Positions 40,407-43,348 of a stretch of 43,348 nucleotides of DNA are shown in pieces. The position numbers and the translations under genes were made by a program. The stretch is taken from positions 1 to 43,348 of the forward strand of contig CAILUI010000075.1 of NCBI GenBank assembly GCA_903837355.1. Direction: 5' to 3'. Position 1 is the stretch's first letter. Each line of letters starts with the position of its first letter. The stretch is from an uncultured Victivallales bacterium. Its GTDB lineage: Bacteria; Verrucomicrobiota; Lentisphaeria; Oligosphaerales; JAFGRS01. The notes below the pieces were generated by a model, which saw only the letters and a program-made list of their open reading frames with translations, was not told the DNA's origin and searched no databases.

Positions 40407-41255
40407 ATGGACCGATTGCGTGACCGGATGGCTCGGGAGTTGCGTGTCCGCGGCATGGCGGAGCGCACGGTGTCGGCGTACGTGGACGACGTGCGCCTGC
40501 TGGTAGAGCGCACGGGGATGCACCCGGCGCGCCTGACCGAAGAAGGCATCAAGGCGTATCTGGACGATCTGCTGGAGGTCCGCCAGGTGGCGCCGTCGAC
40601 CTTCGCACAGCACGTAGCGGCGATGCGTTTCTTCTTCACCTACGTGGTGCAGCGGGAGTTCCCGATCCTCAGGGAGGCGCGGCCGCGCCGGCGGCTGGTG
40701 CTCCCCGATGTGCTGAGCGTCAGCGAAGTGCAGACTGTGCTGCACGCCCTGCGTCTGCCGCAGGTCTTCACCCTGTGCGCGGCGCTCTACGGCTGCGGCC
40801 TGCGGCGCAGCGAGGGGCTGGGGCTGGAGGTCGACTGCATCGACCGGGACCGGGGCCTGCTGCATATCCGCGACAGCAAGGGCGGTTCGGACCGGTTCGT
40901 GCCCGTCCCGCCGCGGCTGCAGGAGATCCTCGACGCCCACCTCCAGCGCGAAGTCATCGGCTCGGGGCCGCTGTTCCTCTCGCGGATCATCCCCGGGCGG
41001 GTCGTCAGCGACGCGAACGTGGGTAAGGCTCTGCGCGCGGCTGCACGTGAGGTCGGGATCACCAAGACGGTCACCCCGCATGGTTTGCGGCACGCCTATG
41101 CCACCCATCTTCTCGAGCGGGGTGTGAGCCTGCTGCTGATCCAGAAGTTCCTCGGGCACCGCAGCCTCCAGACCACCACGATCTACACGCACCTGACCGC
41201 CGGCTCGATGGGCCGGGTGCATGAAGCCCTGGGACTGATGACCGCCGCGCTCTGA
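40407..41255 (+). CDS. Tyrosine recombinase of the IS91-type element
   Basis: 282 residues from the ATG at 40407 (GGAGA 9-13 bases upstream; open frame extends to 40275). A SAM-like N-terminal core-binding domain (RELRVRGMAERTVSAYVDDVRLL) precedes the catalytic domain with R in LYGCGLRRSEGLGL, the HGLRHAYATHLLE box, LGHRSLQTTTIYTHL with its final His and the nucleophilic Tyr. All XerC/D-type catalytic residues appear present, so it is likely active. Many IS91-group elements carry such an integrase ahead of the transposase. Confidence 0.9.
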   Translation: MDRLRDRMARELRVRGMAERTVSAYVDDVRLLVERTGMHPARLTEEGIKAYLDDLLEVRQVAPSTFAQHVAAMRFFFTYVVQREFPILREARPRRRLVLPDVLSVSEVQTVLHALRLPQVFTLCAALYGCGLRRSEGLGLEVDCIDRDRGLLHIRDSKGGSDRFVPVPPRLQEILDAHLQREVIGSGPLFLSRIIPGRVVSDANVGKALRAAAREVGITKTVTPHGLRHAYATHLLERGVSLLLIQKFLGHRSLQTTTIYTHLTAGSMGRVHEALGLMTAAL

Positions 41256-41275
41256 GGCGCGTCCGGGATCGTCCC

Positions 41276-42409
41276 ATGGGGATCATCGCCGACATTCTGC
41301 GGCGGCACGGTCCCGCGTACCTGGATGCCGCCGGCGCGGCGGTGCCGCTGTCGCAGCGCCGCGCTGCGCGCCGGATCACTGCCTGCCGCACCGGCAGCCT
41401 GGGCGGGCACGTCGAGTACTGCGCCGACTGCAGCGAGCTGCTGGAGTTCACCCCGCACAGTTGCCGGGACCGGCTCTGCCCGGTCTGTCGCGGCGCCGAA
41501 GCGCACGCCTGGCTCGAGGCGCGCCGTGCCGAACTGCTGCCGGTGCGCTACTTCCACGTGATCGTGACCGTGCCGACGGCCTACAGCCGGGCGGTCCGTG
41601 ACCATCCCGCCCGTCTCGGGGGAGAGTTGATGGCTGCCGTCGCCGAGGCCCTGCAGACCCTCGCCGCCAACCCCACGCAACTAGGCGGCGAACTGGGCAT
41701 TCTGGCGGTGCTGCATACCTGGGGCCGCAAGCTGAACTGGCACGCGCACGTGCACTGCCTCGTCCCCGGCGTCGCGCTGCACTCCGACGGCAGCCTCGCG
41801 GTGGTCGGTACCCACTTCCTGGTGCCCGTCGGTGCCTTCCGCAAGGTCTTCCCTGCCATCCTCACGCGCCGCTTCCGTGCCGCGCTTCCGGGCTTCGACC
41901 CGCCCGGCCGCGTCTGGCGCACGCCCTGGAACGTGCTCATCCGCCCCTGCGACGAAGGTCCCCGCGTCGTGCTCAACTACCTGACCCGCTACGTGCGCAG
42001 CGGGCCGCTGCACGAGGCCCAGATCCTGCGGGCCGACGACGACGAGGTCGCCTTCCGCTACCTGGACCACCGCAGCGGCAAGGTGGAGATCCTGCCCTGC
42101 ACGCCCGCGGGCTTCGTCGCCCGCTACCTGCAGCACGCCCTGCCGCCGCGCTTCCATCGCATCCGCCACTACGGCTTTCTCGCTCCCGGCCGCCGCCGCG
42201 ACCTGCATGCCCTGCAGATCGCCCTGATCGCCCGCTACGGCCCCAGCGCCCTCGCTCCCGAGTTGCCGCATCCGGCGGCGGTCGCCGAGCCCCAGCCCTG
42301 TCCCTACTGTGGCTCGATCCGGCCGCGCCACCGCGGCACCATCCCGCCCTGCCGCCCCGGCGTCACCTACGCCGTCACCTGGCGTGCCCCTCCGCTTCTG
42401 GTATCATGA
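41276..42409 (+). CDS. IS91-family HUH (Y1) transposase
   Basis: 377 residues. The N-terminal zinc-binding region (CADCSELLEFTPHSCRDRLCPVC) is followed by RYFHVIVTVP, the HUH motif in NWHAHVHCLVPG and the catalytic Tyr region LNYLTRYVRS, then a C-terminal CPYCG. This is the IS91 rolling-circle transposase layout, length typical for the integrase-linked subgroup. No frameshift is seen. It starts 20 bp after the recombinase stop. Confidence 0.93.
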   Translation: MGIIADILRRHGPAYLDAAGAAVPLSQRRAARRITACRTGSLGGHVEYCADCSELLEFTPHSCRDRLCPVCRGAEAHAWLEARRAELLPVRYFHVIVTVPTAYSRAVRDHPARLGGELMAAVAEALQTLAANPTQLGGELGILAVLHTWGRKLNWHAHVHCLVPGVALHSDGSLAVVGTHFLVPVGAFRKVFPAILTRRFRAALPGFDPPGRVWRTPWNVLIRPCDEGPRVVLNYLTRYVRSGPLHEAQILRADDDEVAFRYLDHRSGKVEILPCTPAGFVARYLQHALPPRFHRIRHYGFLAPGRRRDLHALQIALIARYGPSALAPELPHPAAVAEPQPCPYCGSIRPRHRGTIPPCRPGVTYAVTWRAPPLLVS

Positions 42410-42722
42410 ACCAACCCCGCAGACAGCACTCCCGTCCGGCCAGGCGCTCCGTGCGCACGCCGCTACGCTCCCTCACGCCCCGGCACTGCCTTTCAGGCCG
42501 CCGCCGGCCCCTTCGCCGCCTGACTCAGGCCTGTCCGAGCGCGCCGCCGACCCCCATCGCGCCATCCCAACCCTTGCACCGGCCCCCGTCGCAGGGTATT
42601 CTTACTACAGTTCGCCGGGATCGCGGACCCTTTACGACCCCTTGAGCCGCCCCCGTCGCCCGAAGGCAGGGTTCAACAGGGATTACGCGCCGGCCAGGCG
42701 GCGCATAATCCTTACAATGTTC
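42410..42722 (+). other. oriIS-like right end: hairpin plus GTTC
   Basis: The non-coding tail after the transposase is C-rich and has no gene. It ends in GGATTACGCGCC (42680-42691) and GGCGCATAATCC (42700-42711), a 12-bp stem with one mismatch and an 8-nt loop, 7 nt before GTTC at 42719-42722. Hairpin, distance and tetranucleotide fit an IS91 oriIS. Confidence 0.65.
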
Positions 42723-42739
42723 GGAGGAGGACCAAGAAG

Positions 42740-43348
42740 ATGAAGACCCTGACGGTGACCATCGCGGCTCTCATGGCGTGGGGGACTGCCATGGCTGCCG
42801 AAGCCCCTTCGATCATCCAGGGGTTCGGCAAGACTAAGTGGGGGCAGACGAAAGAGGAAGTTACCGCCTTGGTGACGCTGAGTCCCGTCAAGCCCCCTGC
42901 TGACAAACGAGGTGGGCCGGATATCGTTGCGGTGGGCGACGGGCCAATCGACAGAGTGGCCTACTACTTCACCCACGACAGGTTGGTGTGGGTAGATGCC
43001 TACATTGCACTCCCTGCCGGGGTCGAACCGTCGATGGCGCGTGCTGCAATCCAGGAGGTTATTGATGCCAAGTACGGGGATAGGGACAGCGTGAAGGCCC
43101 TCAGTGCAAGCGACATCACCATCAGAACGGAGCAGGATCCCCAGCAGGGCGGCAAGGGGGTCTGTGTTAGGTACCGGAACAATATGCTTGAGAGAGAGAT
43201 CGAGCGCCAGGAGCTGGACCGGCGGGGGTGCATGACAGGAATGTCGGATGGACAGAACCCGAGGGGGATTTGGCTTGATTTATATATAGGTTGCTATATA
43301 CTGAGTTCTGGCAGCACGCCCTGCCCTGAGTCAGGAGCCCGACCAGCA
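42740..43348 (+). CDS. Exported hypothetical protein (3' truncated)
   Basis: The frame is open to the last base of the window (203 codons, no stop). GGAGGAGG lies 10-17 bases upstream of the ATG, directly after the GTTC of the IS91-type element. It starts with a signal peptide (MKTLTVTIAALMAWGTAMA, cleavage after AMA). The mature part begins EAPSIIQGFGKTKWGQTKEEV, a pattern seen in small exported proteins in which a short motif around KWGxT-KEEV precedes a TamB-unlike alpha/beta fold; I cannot assign a family. The 3' end is more AT-rich than its neighbours (TTTATATATAGG). The insertion has probably separated it from its native promoter. Confidence 0.65.
   Translation, partial: MKTLTVTIAALMAWGTAMAAEAPSIIQGFGKTKWGQTKEEVTALVTLSPVKPPADKRGGPDIVAVGDGPIDRVAYYFTHDRLVWVDAYIALPAGVEPSMARAAIQEVIDAKYGDRDSVKALSASDITIRTEQDPQQGGKGVCVRYRNNMLEREIERQELDRRGCMTGMSDGQNPRGIWLDLYIGCYILSSGSTPCPESGARPA

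Larger units (their letters stand above)
40060..42718 (+). mobile_element. IS91-type element (tyrosine recombinase + HUH transposase)
   Basis: A tyrosine recombinase gene followed after 20 bp by an IS91-family Y1 HUH transposase, then a right-end hairpin at 42680-42711 and GTTC at 42719-42722. GTTC is one of the tetranucleotides that IS91-type elements abut at their oriIS end, so the right boundary is at 42718. The left boundary is uncertain; 40060 is a guess from weak similarity to the right end. Confidence 0.75.

Noticed and set aside
42309..42743. A 144-codon open frame after the IS91 transposase
   Set aside because: It overlaps the transposase 3' end and the oriIS hairpin and encodes a Pro/Ala/Arg-rich product without motif.
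1..43348. tRNA, rRNA or riboswitch genes
   Set aside because: No cloverleaf with TTC(A/G)A-type loop, conserved rRNA segment or known riboswitch core was recognised by eye; a covariance-model scan (tRNAscan-SE, Infernal/Rfam) could still find one.

Overview
This is high-GC DNA from what looks like an anaerobic or facultatively anaerobic Gram-negative bacterium. It carries a TolC-type outer-membrane channel, lipoproteins, sigma-54 regulation and an Mrp/ORP iron-sulfur ATPase cluster. The dispersed palindromic intergenic repeats and the glycosidases remind me of the PVC group (Planctomycetota, Lentisphaerota, Kiritimatiellota) or neighbouring candidate phyla, but no rRNA or other marker gene is present, so the placement is weak. 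No tRNA, rRNA or CRISPR array was recognised.

Positions 1-7734 are one long plus-strand block: the 3' end of an FtsX/MacB-like ABC permease, a His-rich exported protein, three SPFH (HflK/HflC-like) membrane proteins and a P1B metal-transporting ATPase. A 124-bp terminal-inverted-repeat element sits inside the block, exactly at the Shine-Dalgarno of the first SPFH gene. A 40-nt copy of the His-rich gene's tail lies after the ATPase. Next come a minus-strand PIN/UPF0175-like toxin-antitoxin pair (7873-8822), a DUF3299-like membrane protein with a secreted parvulin (8936-11108), a 40-residue exported peptide (11252-11374, minus) and a PocR-domain AraC regulator (11658-12665).

Positions 12792-19871 hold the most coherent system. 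A minus-strand operon encodes two NifX/ORP-like domains fused in one frame, a DUF5320-like Gly-rich protein, a NifU-like protein, two MinD-type ATPases with inserted 2x[4Fe-4S] ferredoxin domains, a metallo-beta-lactamase-fold hydrolase and an Mrp ATPase fused to a NifX domain. A sigma-54 activator is divergent from it. This matches the orange-protein (ORP/MRP) clusters of Desulfovibrio and other anaerobes; here it has a candidate sigma-54 promoter on each side of the divergent region.

Positions 20060-24961 hold a U32-family protein (minus) and a GH31 glycosidase (plus), separated by a palindrome-rich spacer. Positions 25184-33631 are a heavy-metal efflux locus: a PepSY-like exported protein, a Cys-containing exported protein, CzcC-, CzcB- and CzcA-like RND components and an ICMT-like methyltransferase. 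The CzcA-like pump carries a CPxHP/CxxC mini-domain inside its porter region. Positions 33708-38567 encode an FkbM methyltransferase and two coupled glycosidase-like proteins.

Positions 38600-43348 look like accessory or decaying DNA: a start-less MntA-like nucleotidyltransferase followed by a deleted HepT remnant, nested palindromes, and an IS91-type element (tyrosine recombinase plus HUH transposase). The element ends in a hairpin next to GTTC, immediately upstream of the ribosome-binding site of a truncated exported protein at the window edge.
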